From: Pedobacter sp. ok626
GTDB taxonomy: Bacteria; Bacteroidota; Bacteroidia; Sphingobacteriales; Sphingobacteriaceae
DNA length: 64,000 bases
Reading direction: 5' to 3'
Assembly (NCBI RefSeq): GCF_900100435.1
Contig: NZ_FNEX01000003.1
Span: 248,001 to 312,000, forward strand
Numbering within the stretch: the first letter of the stretch is position 1; the number at the start of each line of letters is the position of its first letter. The translations under genes were made by a program, and so were the position numbers. A model generated the notes under the pieces. That model was not told the DNA's origin, ran no database searches, and saw only the letters and a list, made by a program, of their open reading frames with translations. Shown in pieces: positions 1-7,690 of this stretch.

Positions 1-995
1 GCAGCTTTAGAGCCGTAGATGGCAGAGGCGGCCGCATCCTTCAACAAGGTAATGCTCTGTACACGGTCCATACTCAGGTCGCTGATGATCGCCAAGGTAC
101 TTTCAAAACCATCCAATATAAATAATGGCTGGTTGGGATTCGTAGCAAATTCATCAGTTAATCCGATCACACTACTTTTTCCTCTTATTTCTATATCAGG
201 TAAGCGGTTCGGATCCGATCCAAATAAGTTATTATCTATAATTGCAAATGATGGATCCAACGTTTTTAAACTTTGCAAAACATTCTGGTTACCCACAATC
301 TGCAAGTCTTTAGCTGAATATCTAGCTGAGGAACCCGTAAAAGCATTCCGGTCACGCTGATAGATTCCAGTAACTACAACCTCATCCATCGAATCTTCTT
401 TCGGCTCCAAATCTACATCTAGCTTTTCTTGCTTTTGGTAGGCGATTTCCTGAGTTTTCATTCCAATATAAGTAAACACCAATGTTTGTTTCTTATCTGA
501 GGGAGGGACAGCTATGCGGTACTCCCCCTTTGTATTGGTAACTGTATTGAGAAGACTGCCTTTAAGCCTGATGGTAACCTTTTCCAGCGGTTGCTTGGTT
601 TCTACATGTCGGACGACGCCTGTAAGCATACTTTGCTGAATAGAAATAGAGCTGGTCCCGGTATTCCGCGTCGCATGTGGACTGGAAAATGAGATGGTCT
701 TGTCTTCGATGGCAAATTCCAGCGGCTGACCTTCAGTTACCTTTTCGAGAAATCGTTGCAAAGGCATATTCTTTACATCAATTGTGATAGGCTTGGTAGA
801 TTCAAGCAGTTTTTTAGTTCCAAAAACGGTATATCCGCTTTGTTTTCTAATGGCGTCGATTACAGCCGAAAAGGGAATGTTTTTCCCTTTGAGTGTAATC
901 TGCTGTGAATAGCTGGCGGCACTTACTGTCGTAAATCCAGCTATAAGTAAAAACATGATGATTTTCATCACTCGCGATAAGTAATATTTATTCAT
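1..995 (-). CDS. SusC/RagA-like TonB-dependent outer-membrane receptor with STN domain, partial
   Basis: The 3' end lies outside the window; about 331 N-terminal residues are visible. After a hydrophobic signal peptide comes a secretin/TonB N-terminal (STN) domain, then a carboxypeptidase-regulatory-like beta-sandwich (starting around GVVRHVETKQPLEKVTIRLKG), a TonB-box-like DEVVVTG stretch and the beginning of the plug (LLKDAAASAIYGSKA), the usual order for SusC-like receptors that import large ligands with a SusD partner. STN-bearing receptors commonly signal to a FecR anti-sigma factor, and one lies directly upstream (1172-2326). The start at 995 gives MNKYYLSRVMKI before the hydrophobic core; the frame is open back to an ATG at 1061. 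A separate SusD cannot be seen because of the edge. Family confident, substrate unknown. Confidence 0.9.
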   Translation of the reverse strand, partial: MNKYYLSRVMKIIMFLLIAGFTTVSAASYSQQITLKGKNIPFSAVIDAIRKQSGYTVFGTKKLLESTKPITIDVKNMPLQRFLEKVTEGQPLEFAIEDKTISFSSPHATRNTGTSSISIQQSMLTGVVRHVETKQPLEKVTIRLKGSLLNTVTNTKGEYRIAVPPSDKKQTLVFTYIGMKTQEIAYQKQEKLDVDLEPKEDSMDEVVVTGIYQRDRNAFTGSSARYSAKDLQIVGNQNVLQSLKTLDPSFAIIDNNLFGSDPNRLPDIEIRGKSSVIGLTDEFATNPNQPLFILDGFESTLAIISDLSMDRVQSITLLKDAAASAIYGSKA

Positions 996-1171
996 TAAAT
1001 TTGCGTTGATATGGGTGGTGCAGTATCTGCTTATTCGTTTTAGGTCGATTGCACTAATCATTCTTAAAGGGAAGGATGGCAGTCCTTTCCTTTTATTGAT
1101 TTTAGGGGCTTTGGTGGTTAGTTTAGTTAGGTTTTCATCATGTGGTTGCTTTTTGGTTTAGGTTTTACATT

Positions 1172-2326
1172 CTATTTTTTCCCTTTAATAATTAATTTTC
1201 GATGACTAGCGTCGAGTTTATAGTCAATTTCAGCTACATCCAGTAAACGTAGTACAAGGCTGATCTTTTGGTTGCGGTAAGCATCTCCTATGAGTTCTTC
1301 TTTTGGTATCCCGTTCTCATAAACAATGTCCAGATCATACCAACGTCCAATTTCACTCATAGTCTCTTCAAATGTTTTGCCGTCAAAGCTGAATTTGCCG
1401 TCGCGCCATGTTATGTAATCAGCAACGTCAACCTGTTTCACCTTGGTCTTTCCTGCAGAAACGATAGCCTGTTGATTGGGTGACAGGATAACACGATCTT
1501 GATTAGCGCTAACAGCAACTGTTCCTTCTACAAGAGTTGTTTTAATCGCTAACTGTTCCCGATACGCATTTATATTAAATTGGGTACCGAGGACTTCCAC
1601 TTCCTGGTGGTTGCTGATTACCTTAAAGGGTATTTTCTCTCCATTTTTCCGATAAGCTGGTTTCACCTGAAAATAGGCTTCCCCCTCAAGTTCTACTATA
1701 CGTTCATCCGAAGCAAAGCGCGACGGATATTTTATCCTAGAAGCAGCATTGAGCCAAACTTGTGTACCATCAAGCAATGTGATTTTATAGGTACCTCCGC
1801 GTGGAGTTTGCAGCATTAACAACTTTCGGCTATCATAAGCTTGATCCAAATCAATGTTTTCAATTGGAACACCATTTGTATAGGTGATTTCTTTTCCAGT
1901 TACAATACCAGCTTGAGCATTGCTCAACTCTATAATCTTACCGTTGGCCAGCGTTAGCGTGGCTTTGTTCCCTCCTGGTTCAATGCTCGTACTTACTTGT
2001 TCAGAAACTCCAATTGATGTTTTATATTCTACGGCCGTCCATGTACCAAGCGCTACAACAAGTACCGCTGCTACGGTAGCTACCCATCTGATCGTCGGAT
2101 AACGCTTGATGGTTTTAGATTGCTCATCAGTAACTTTAGCTAATAGGCCGGCAAGCATCCGCGATCTAACCTCATCGGGAGATTCACGTCTTGTCGTAGG
2201 AATAACTACATCTTGGTCGTCATGGCTGTTATACCAATCCGTTAAAACTTGTAGTTCCTCTTTACTGATATTGCCGGTATTAAATTTAAAAACTAATTGT
2301 TCTATGTATTCAGTATTCGTGGACAT
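1172..2326 (-). CDS. FecR-family anti-sigma factor
   Basis: 384 residues. The N-terminal cytoplasmic segment binds the cognate sigma factor, one membrane helix spans about residues 81-99, and a periplasmic FecR domain follows (TPRGGTYKITLLDGTQVWLN, then GEAYFQV and VLGTQFNINAY) with the C-terminal DUF4974 region (SFDGKTFEETMSEIGRWYDL). In this family the periplasmic part senses the STN domain of the outer-membrane receptor and releases the ECF sigma factor. It sits between the sigma gene (2429-3019) and the receptor (1-995), the normal order. The roughly 175 bp to the receptor gene carry no other gene. Family assignment is secure; the inducing ligand is not deducible. Confidence 0.93.
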   Translation of the reverse strand: MSTNTEYIEQLVFKFNTGNISKEELQVLTDWYNSHDDQDVVIPTTRRESPDEVRSRMLAGLLAKVTDEQSKTIKRYPTIRWVATVAAVLVVALGTWTAVEYKTSIGVSEQVSTSIEPGGNKATLTLANGKIIELSNAQAGIVTGKEITYTNGVPIENIDLDQAYDSRKLLMLQTPRGGTYKITLLDGTQVWLNAASRIKYPSRFASDERIVELEGEAYFQVKPAYRKNGEKIPFKVISNHQEVEVLGTQFNINAYREQLAIKTTLVEGTVAVSANQDRVILSPNQQAIVSAGKTKVKQVDVADYITWRDGKFSFDGKTFEETMSEIGRWYDLDIVYENGIPKEELIGDAYRNQKISLVLRLLDVAEIDYKLDASHRKLIIKGKK

Positions 2327-2428
2327 GCTGTTTGCTTTTCTATATGTATAGACAGAAAAAAATAAGCAAGGGATGAGTGGTGTGAATTAATTATTTAATA
2401 ATATTTATTTAATATCGTTTTTAGAACG

Positions 2429-3019
2429 TTATCGCTGGAAAAACATATGAATAAATATTAGTGTAATCAGCAATTCAATATTGCCCTGGATATCTTTATT
2501 TGCCTTTTTAAGGTGCGATTTGATTGTATGCTCTGAGAGATTTAATTTTTCGGCAATCTCTTTATTGGAAAGACCCTCATGGCGGCTAAGCTTAAAGACA
2601 ATCTGACATTGAGGGGGTAATGCATCTATTGAATTGTCTATCTGCTGTTTTAACTCACGTATCATCAACTCGCGCTCAGGTGATAAGAAATTGATATCCT
2701 CTGGTGGAGCATAACTTTCAGATTTTATACGCTCACGATAACGCCGGTCCAACATATTGAAGGACTGGTTACGTATAGCACGGGCCAAATAATTAGCAAG
2801 CATGACCTTTTTGAGGGAAAAGTCATGACGCAGCTTCCATAGTTTATACAACACATCTTGAACGCATTCTTCAGCTTCTTCCTGATTGCCTAAACGGTTA
2901 AAGGCAACTGCCAGCATTTTATCCCAGTAACGATCATAAATCTCCACCAATACGCGTTCGTCACTATTTTGCATAAGCTGGACTAGCTCCTGATCTCCAT
3001 ATAGTTTATATTGCGCCAT
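2429..3019 (-). CDS. ECF RNA polymerase sigma factor, FecI-like, Bacteroidota type
   Basis: 197 residues from the chosen start. Region 2 reads YDRYWDKMLAVAFNRLGNQ with EEAEECVQDV; region 4 is a helix-turn-helix around GLSNKEIAEKLNLSEHTIKSH. It directs transcription of the adjacent receptor locus when released by the neighbouring FecR protein. The frame stays open 47 codons further upstream, but those codons run toward the phased TGAACGG repeats (the open frame starts at 3160, inside the first repeat) and do not resemble the family. MAQYKLYGDQELVQLM at 3019 matches the usual N-terminus, so that start is preferred. Sigma and anti-sigma genes are about 100 bp apart. Confidence 0.92.
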   Translation of the reverse strand: MAQYKLYGDQELVQLMQNSDERVLVEIYDRYWDKMLAVAFNRLGNQEEAEECVQDVLYKLWKLRHDFSLKKVMLANYLARAIRNQSFNMLDRRYRERIKSESYAPPEDINFLSPERELMIRELKQQIDNSIDALPPQCQIVFKLSRHEGLSNKEIAEKLNLSEHTIKSHLKKANKDIQGNIELLITLIFIHMFFQR

Positions 3020-3150
3020 TAATAGATGTCCCCCGCTTGCAAATATATAATTTTCAGCGTTTTGTACATGGTTTCTTTTTTCTACAGCATTAACGTCGCC
3101 CCAGGTGTGCCGAGCAGTTTCTTTATAGTTAAGGCAAAGTGTCCGCATAA

Positions 3151-3214
3151 TGAACGGCATTTGAACGGCTTATGAACGGACATTGAACGGACACTGAACG
3201 GGTGGAGCCGTTCA
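3151..3214. repeat. Five TGAACGG heptamers at exact 11-bp spacing plus one inverted copy
   Basis: TGAACGG begins at 3151, 3162, 3173, 3184 and 3195, so each copy is separated by a 4-bp spacer and all lie on one DNA face. An inverted copy, CCGTTCA, at 3208-3214 can form a 7-bp hairpin with the last direct copy. A partial TGAACAC follows at 3223. The array sits about 130-195 bp upstream of the sigma-factor start. One-turn-spaced heptamers are the kind of site bound cooperatively by OmpR-type winged-helix proteins; which protein binds here is unknown. Confidence 0.85.
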
Positions 3215-3426
3215 GCATCCGCTGAACACTGGTTAATTAGAACTTAAGTGATTTTCCTTCAGAAATACTCAGACCGCACCCAGATAAGTTGGCTATCAAA
3301 CCTTTAGTTCTACATTTAGAAAAAACATAAAAATCATGGCAAGAGCTACCATATTACCTTTTTAAAGAAAACGCCGGTTTCGCGTTTCCCTTGGTACTAC
3401 GCGTTGCAGCTTGGGAGGCTAGTCCT

Positions 3427-3514
3427 CACATGATACACACATTAGACACACATCCTCCACGAAAAGGTACCTTTTTGTGGGTTTGGTGTGAAGGAGGTGT
3501 GAACAAGGTGTGAA
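3427..3514. repeat. Two opposed 11-bp-phased arrays: three CACAT and three GGTGTGAA
   Basis: CACAT starts at 3427, 3438 and 3449; GGTGTGAA starts at 3485, 3496 and 3507. Both have an 11-bp period and, since CACAT reads ATGTG on the other strand, they face each other with a shared TGTG core. They lie about 225 bp beyond the TGAACGG array and share its period but not its sequence. They look like a second cooperative protein-binding region. Confidence 0.75.
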
Positions 3515-3849
3515 GAAACCTAGTTCTTGGCTATGGCTGTGACAGGCTTTGATTCTAAAGAATGAGGTATCCAAAATATTGTATTTCATTGCAATATTTT
3601 TTCATAAAAACATTACAGTAACCTTACAGGAAAATATAGTTCAATCAATTTACATTAATTATATTGCAGTAGATATAATTCTAAATAACATATAAAACAG
3701 ATAGCCAATGAAATAAAGAAACGACAATAACAGATCAAACTTCTTAAATGAGGTATTAATTTAAAGAGTCTCTATCAACAAATTCTCACAAGCACAAGGA
3801 AGAGACAATAGATTAATGCCCATGACAAATATTGTTGTACTTTTGAAGT

Positions 3850-3937
3850 GCACTATAGCATCATGGGCTCTATTGTAAACCCGTTCCTAAGGTCGTGAGA
3901 AACCTGTTGATGCGGTATATAGAGCTTGCTATAGTGC
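3850..3937. repeat. Nested inverted repeat (possible structured RNA or small palindromic element)
   Basis: GCACTATAGCA (3850-3860) is the exact reverse complement of TGCTATAGTGC (3927-3937). Inside it GCTCTAT (3867-3873) pairs with ATAGAGC (3919-3925). CCCGTTC in the loop (3880-3886) can alternatively pair with GAACGGG at 3956-3962, downstream of the element. It could be an RNA with alternative folds ahead of the 4025 gene, or a remnant of a small inverted-repeat element. No target-site duplication was recognised. Confidence 0.5.
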
Positions 3938-4024
3938 TTCTTCGTTCATCTGATAGAACGGGACCTCCTATAGCTTTCTTTACCCCACAATTGAGACTCA
4001 TTTTTAAAAATAAAAAATGAGCAT

Positions 4025-4300
4025 ATGTATACACCCGACCAATTTCTACACAAAAGACCATCAGGCACCAAAGCTGAGCTTAACACGTTCGCGAAAACTA
4101 AATTAAAAGAGTTTTTTGAAACCTATCCACTTGATGACAGTCTCGAATATCTCTGGAGAATGATCCAGCAAAGTTTTTATACCAAGAGCCGCATATTACC
4201 TAATGCAGAACGCGCTAATTTGATCGCTTTTTACGAATATCTTCATACGATGATTCTGGCAGCTAGTATTACTAATGATGAATTAAAAAGTCCAACTTAA
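4025..4300 (+). CDS. Small hypothetical protein
   Basis: 91 residues, mostly helical, with no membrane segment or signal peptide (MYTPDQFLHKRPSGTKAEL at the start). I do not recognise a family. A hairpin of CTCATTTTT and its complement ends just before the start codon, and a terminator-like hairpin follows the stop (4338-4363), which supports a self-contained transcript. A minus-strand frame overlapping its 5' end is less plausible. Function unknown. Confidence 0.6.
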   Translation: MYTPDQFLHKRPSGTKAELNTFAKTKLKEFFETYPLDDSLEYLWRMIQQSFYTKSRILPNAERANLIAFYEYLHTMILAASITNDELKSPT

Positions 4301-4337
4301 TCCACTATTTTCAAAACTTATCTTCCAAAAACCATAG

Positions 4338-4363
4338 AAAGGCTATCCAAAAAGGTAGCCTTT
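4338..4363 (+). terminator. Terminator-like hairpin after the 4025 gene
   Basis: AAAGGCTA (4338-4345) pairs with TAGCCTTT (4356-4363), with an inner CC/GG pair around an A-rich loop. It lies 38 bp past the stop codon at 4300. Confidence 0.6.
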
Positions 4364-4582
4364 GTCAACCTTTCTCCGTAATATATCTCATTACGTCATC
4401 CTCTTTTACTAAAGAGTGATAAGTTTCGAAATCTGAAGGTCGATATTTAAAAAGCGCGATTTCCTTGGAATCCATAAACAAATGTGCTCCATATTTGCTT
4501 TTATATTAACCTAAACATAAAACTTGCTGAACAATAAAGAGACAGGTTTTGAATAATTTAGGGTATAACTAATTGAAATCGT

Positions 4583-4945
4583 ATGACAACACAAGAAGTT
4601 GCTGACAAATTGGTACAGCTATGCCGCGAAGGTAAAAATGATCAAGCCATTGAAGAGCTTTATGCAGAAAATGTGATCAGTAAAGAACCCAAAGGATCAG
4701 ACATGGAACTGACCGAAGGTAAAGAAGCCGTTAAAAACAAAACCCTTAAATGGGAAGAAAGCGTAGAAGAAATTCACAGCGCTTCCTGCTCAGATCCTAT
4801 TGTTGCAGACAGCCATTTTGCAATCGTTATGAATATTGATGCCACTTATAAAGCGCATGGAAGAATGGCAATGAGCGAGATCTGTGTTTATGAAGTAAAA
4901 GATGGAAAAATCGCCGCTGACGAGTTCTTTTACAGAATGGGCTAA
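4583..4945 (+). CDS. SnoaL-like / NTF2-fold small protein
   Basis: 120 residues with the pattern of NTF2-like (SnoaL) proteins: an N-terminal helix pair (EVADKLVQLCREGKNDQAIE), a LYAENVISKEP strand, then a KEAVKNKTLKWEESVEEIH segment and a final sheet ending ICVYEVKDGKIAADEFFYRM. Members of this fold bind small hydrophobic molecules or act as cyclases or isomerases, but many have no known reaction. It is monocistronic with about 280 bp of AT-rich upstream DNA. Fold likely, function unknown. Confidence 0.75.
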   Translation: MTTQEVADKLVQLCREGKNDQAIEELYAENVISKEPKGSDMELTEGKEAVKNKTLKWEESVEEIHSASCSDPIVADSHFAIVMNIDATYKAHGRMAMSEICVYEVKDGKIAADEFFYRMG

Positions 4946-5165
4946 AAAAAGAAGGGTTCCGGTAACCAGCCAGACCCCTTAAATATCAACTAAACCTAAA
5001 CTTATAAATACTAACCAAATATTTATATCACAAATATAAAGGCGCTTTATTAAACCCATGTTAAATCATCGTGAAGTATTAAGGATAATCAAACCATAAC
5101 ATAGAGCTACCAGTAAGTTAAAACAGTATGATTTATTTTGCATCAAATTGCAAGACTATATTAAC

Positions 5166-5396
5166 ATGGAAAAAACACAATTAAAGGTCAGCACTGATCT
5201 GCAAAAATTCATTGAAAAATTCGAGCCAAGCAAATTTAAAATGATGACAAAAGGCATTGAGATCAGAGGCATCAACGACATGCACCGAAACATTACCCAA
5301 GCTAAAGACCTGATCGAAAGGTTAGATTTGAAGCTCTTCGTTTCACACAATGCAGAAATGCTGAGTTATGGCGCCTTTGAGGTAAATTTCCTATAA
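5166..5396 (+). CDS. Small hypothetical protein
   Basis: 76 residues from ATG 5166 (MEKTQLKVSTDLQKFIEKF); an in-frame ATG at 5148 would add six residues. It is helical and charged, has no transmembrane segment, and shows no family I can name. A strong hairpin terminator begins nine bases after the stop codon, supporting a real short gene. About 200 bp of AT-rich DNA precede it. Confidence 0.6.
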   Translation: MEKTQLKVSTDLQKFIEKFEPSKFKMMTKGIEIRGINDMHRNITQAKDLIERLDLKLFVSHNAEMLSYGAFEVNFL

Positions 5397-5404
5397 AAGC
5401 TTAT

Positions 5405-5430
5405 CCCCGCTCTACTTTCGTAAAGCGGGG
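5405..5430. terminator. Bidirectional terminator between convergent genes
   Basis: CCCCGCT (5405-5411) pairs with AGCGGGG (5424-5430) and a T-rich tract follows on the plus side. It lies between the 5166 gene (plus) and the azoreductase (minus). Confidence 0.85.
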
Positions 5431-5437
5431 GTTTATT

Positions 5438-6040
5438 TTAATGAATCTCTATACTTTTAATTGCTTTGTCAAAAGCATAATCTTTAATCCCTGGCACTTT
5501 TAGTCCCTCAGCACGAAATACCGTAAGATCTGTCATACCTAAAAACCCAAGAAACGCTTTTAAATAAGGTGCAACAAAGTCGTTGGCTTTCCCTGGTCCT
5601 TCTGAATAAACGCCTCCCGATGACATAGCTACATAAACCTTTTTCCCTGTAACCATTCCTATAGGTCCATTTTCACCGTACCCAAAAGTTATTCCTGCCC
5701 TGGTAATATGATCAATCCACGCCTTTAGTGCCGAATGGATGGTAAAGTTAATTAATGGTGCCCCAATTACGATGATGTCTGCAGCAAATAGTTGTTTAAC
5801 TAGACGATCTGAAAGTTGGATAGATTCTTTTTCCCCTTCAGTTAGCTGATCGCTGGGAATAAAGAATGTACGAAGGACTTCAGGGTTAAGATGTGGTATT
5901 TCAAGATCAACGAGGTCTAATTCTTCAACTGTGCTACCAGAATACTTTTGCTGAATTTCGTCGACGATGGCATTACCTAGTTTAATGCTATACGATGTTG
6001 CGCCTTGTATACTTGATTTTAAATGAAGGATATGTTTCAT
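5438..6040 (-). CDS. azoR: FMN-dependent NADH-azoreductase (flavodoxin fold)
   Basis: 200 residues, normal for the AzoR family. The flavodoxin-like start MKHILHLKSSIQGATSYSIK supplies the FMN phosphate loop, IIVIGAPLINFTIHSALKAW is the conserved mid-region, and KKVYVAMSSGGVYSEGPG the later FMN-contacting loop. Such enzymes reduce quinones and azo compounds with NAD(P)H. It is transcribed divergently from an HxlR regulator at 6152, with palindromic operator-like DNA between them, the typical arrangement for a thiol- or quinone-responsive pair. Assignment secure; physiological substrate probably quinones or electrophiles. Confidence 0.92.
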   Translation of the reverse strand: MKHILHLKSSIQGATSYSIKLGNAIVDEIQQKYSGSTVEELDLVDLEIPHLNPEVLRTFFIPSDQLTEGEKESIQLSDRLVKQLFAADIIVIGAPLINFTIHSALKAWIDHITRAGITFGYGENGPIGMVTGKKVYVAMSSGGVYSEGPGKANDFVAPYLKAFLGFLGMTDLTVFRAEGLKVPGIKDYAFDKAIKSIEIH

Positions 6041-6101
6041 AAATTTATTGATTAATTATCAAGAGCAAAACTAGCGCTACCAGGTGATAAAAAGTTAGTC
6101 G

Positions 6102-6123
6102 TTACCTAAAGGTAAGCGCTTAC
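6102..6123. promoter_or_regulatory. Overlapping palindromes, probable HxlR operator
   Basis: TTACCTAAAGGTAA (6102-6115) has arms TTACC/GGTAA, and GTAAGCGCTTAC (6112-6123) is a perfect 12-bp palindrome. A further AGGTAA lies at 6129-6134. They sit between the azoreductase and HxlR starts, just upstream of a -7 element at 6139-6146. Confidence 0.75.
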
Positions 6124-6138
6124 ATTGAGGTAAGTGAC

Positions 6139-6146
6139 TATCTTTG
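6139..6146 (+). promoter_or_regulatory. -7 element (TAnnTTTG) for the HxlR gene
   Basis: TATCTTTG matches the Bacteroidota -7 consensus. It ends five bases before the ATG at 6152, so the transcript would have almost no leader. The -33 region would fall inside the palindromes at 6102-6123, which fits repression by blocking polymerase. Confidence 0.6.
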
Positions 6147-6151
6147 TTGTT

Positions 6152-6529
6152 ATGAAAGTCATTAAAAATCAAGCAATACCATGCAAGGCAGAATGCGAAA
6201 GCTCACTTAAAAATGTCCTTGATGCGCTATACGTGTTAAACGGAAAATGGAGGTTGGCTTTGATCCTTTCCCTTGTACAATCATCCAAGCGTTTCAATGA
6301 GATTCAGAATGAAGTCTCCGGGATCTCCTCCAAAGTCTTAGCTAAAGAATTAAAGGATTTGGAATTAAATGACTTTATCAAACGGAATGTGTATCCTACC
6401 CAACCGGTAACTATTGTTTACGAAGCAACCAGTTATAGCCTGACTTTAAAAAATGTGTTGGCTGAACTGAATGCCTGGGGTGAGCAGCACAGAGAAAAAA
6501 TTAAACAAAGTATGCGGAAGCAATCTTAA
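6152..6529 (+). CDS. HxlR-family transcriptional regulator
   Basis: 125 residues from ATG 6152; an in-frame ATG at 6134 would lie upstream of the predicted -7 element and is rejected. The winged helix-turn-helix is typical: LNGKWRLALILSLVQSSKRF, then FNEIQNEVSGISSKVLAKEL, and a wing ending ATSYSLTLKNVL. Cysteines near the N-terminus (IPCKAECESS) are in the position used for redox or electrophile sensing in this family. It is divergent from azoR and probably controls it and itself through the palindromes at 6102-6123. Confidence 0.92.
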   Translation: MKVIKNQAIPCKAECESSLKNVLDALYVLNGKWRLALILSLVQSSKRFNEIQNEVSGISSKVLAKELKDLELNDFIKRNVYPTQPVTIVYEATSYSLTLKNVLAELNAWGEQHREKIKQSMRKQS

Positions 6530-6628
6530 ATAAAAAAAGGCCTCGATGTTGAGTAAAGACGGAAGTAATCAAAAACCCAGAAGGACATAGCTCTAGATGT
6601 GGTATTATCCGATTTGAATTTGTTGTTA

Positions 6629-7264
6629 TTATTTAGTTTTTGAAAATGCCATTTTAATCGCAAGACCGGTCAAAACACTTGCCATAAACCATTTTTGTAC
6701 TTTTACCCAGGAAGGTTTTTTTGCGAAAAATAGCGCCACTTTTGAAGCTGTCAATACAATAATAAGGTTGATAGTGAAACTAACTGCAACCTGAATAATG
6801 CCAAGTTGTAAACTCTGGGTCATAACAGAACCGTATTCAGTTTTTATAAACTGCGGGAAAAAGGATAAATAAAATACGGCAACTTTCGGGTTGAGTACAT
6901 TGGTAAAGAAACCAGTACTGAATAACTTGGCCGGCCTGTCGTCAGCCAAACCTTTTTTCGTTTCAAAAATATTTTTGCTATTTGGCTTTATTGCCTGGTA
7001 AGCCAGGTACAAAAGATAAATAACCCCTAATGATTTCAATGTTGTATAAGCAAGGGGCACTGCAAAAAGTACAGCAGTAAGCCCAAAGGAAACCATAACA
7101 ATGTGGAACAGAAAGCCGCAAATTACTCCGACCAGAGAGATTAATCCGGCTTTTCTGCCTTGGGTAATAGAACGGGAAATCAAATAAATCATATTAGGTC
7201 CCGGACTGATAACAAGGACCAATGCAGATAGTGCAAAAATTAAAGTGTCGTTTAATGGTATCAT
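6629..7264 (-). CDS. LysE/RhtB-family amino-acid exporter
   Basis: 211 residues with about six hydrophobic helices. The signature VISPGPNMIYLISRSITQGR follows the first helix and is diagnostic for LysE/RhtB efflux carriers, which export amino acids or related metabolites from the cytoplasm. A perfect minus-strand TATATTTG element lies at 7305-7312, about 40 bp upstream of the start, so it probably has its own promoter. The nearest downstream gene is the convergent HxlR gene. Substrate cannot be inferred. Confidence 0.9.
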   Translation of the reverse strand: MIPLNDTLIFALSALVLVISPGPNMIYLISRSITQGRKAGLISLVGVICGFLFHIVMVSFGLTAVLFAVPLAYTTLKSLGVIYLLYLAYQAIKPNSKNIFETKKGLADDRPAKLFSTGFFTNVLNPKVAVFYLSFFPQFIKTEYGSVMTQSLQLGIIQVAVSFTINLIIVLTASKVALFFAKKPSWVKVQKWFMASVLTGLAIKMAFSKTK

Positions 7265-7451
7265 AGTTGTTATTGTTGGTCATTTTATAATGACCGCTAA
7301 TGTCCAAATATACGCAGTGCACTTTACATTCGTATCTAATAGCTAAAATTCTGTTTGTCGCCACCAGTACACTAAATATGGTCGAACACTATTTCCATTG
7401 CAGAATAGGGAAGGAAAAAAACCGTAAATCAATCTTTTAGCTGCAAAAAAA

Positions 7452-7481
7452 AAGGAAACAACCAAAACTGGTCGTTTCCTT
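7452..7481 (-). terminator. Intrinsic terminator after tRNA-Glu
   Basis: Read on the minus strand, AAGGAAACGACC pairs with GGTTGTTTCCTT (one G-T wobble) around a short loop and is followed by a run of T. It starts a few bases after the tRNA 3' end. Confidence 0.9.
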
Positions 7482-7484
7482 ATG

Positions 7485-7556
7485 TAGCCCGTAGGGGAAT
7501 CGAACCCCTGTTTCCAGAATGAAAATCTGGCGTCCTCACCCCTAGACGAACGGGCC
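7485..7556 (-). tRNA. tRNA-Glu (anticodon TTC)
   Basis: 72 nt cloverleaf. The acceptor stem is GGCCCGT with ACGGGCT plus discriminator A, the anticodon arm is CCAGA-TTTTCAT-TCTGG with TTC at 34-36, and the T arm is CAGGG-GTTCGAT-TCCCCTA-like. CCA is not encoded. A consensus promoter lies upstream and a terminator follows immediately, so it is a single-gene unit next to dnaA. Confidence 0.97.
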
Positions 7557-7577
7557 ATTTTCTGCCTTTCAGCGCTG

Positions 7578-7608
7578 CAAAGGTAGTATTCTCTCTTAAT
7601 CAGCCAAA
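7578..7608 (-). promoter_or_regulatory. Consensus primary-sigma promoter of tRNA-Glu
   Basis: On the minus strand TTTG (7605-7608), 19 bp, then TACCTTTG (7578-7585). This matches the Bacteroidota -33 TTTG / -7 TAnnTTTG consensus exactly and places transcription start about 16 bases before the mature tRNA 5' end. Confidence 0.85.
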
Positions 7609-7690
7609 CTTTTTTTGAAAGTTTTTTAATAAAATCACACTACCTTCTCCGATCATTCTGATCATCTTGCACTTAGGCTAAAGATGAGCC

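Larger units (their letters stand above)
3020..4024. other. Long non-coding region (about 1 kb) with phased repeats and palindromes
   Basis: No convincing gene is seen between the sigma factor (minus) and the small gene at 4025 (plus). The stretch holds the TGAACGG array (3151-3214), a second pair of 11-bp-phased arrays (3427-3514), a nested inverted repeat (3850-3937), and a short AT-rich hairpin with CTCATTTTT and its complement immediately before the 4025 start codon. Positions 3520-3840 are AT-rich with nothing recognisable. A 63-codon minus-strand frame at 3870-4061 has no family features. Confidence 0.6.

Noticed and set aside
1268..2351. Several plus-strand frames opposite the FecR gene
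   Set aside because: They are antisense shadows of a clear FecR coding sequence, with no family signature.
3870..4061. 63-codon minus-strand frame in the long intergenic region
   Set aside because: It overlaps the nested palindrome and the 5' end of the 4025 gene, has no recognisable features and no supporting promoter.
7343..7558. 71-codon minus-strand frame over the tRNA
   Set aside because: It is the translation of the tRNA-Glu gene and its terminator; the RNA explains the sequence.
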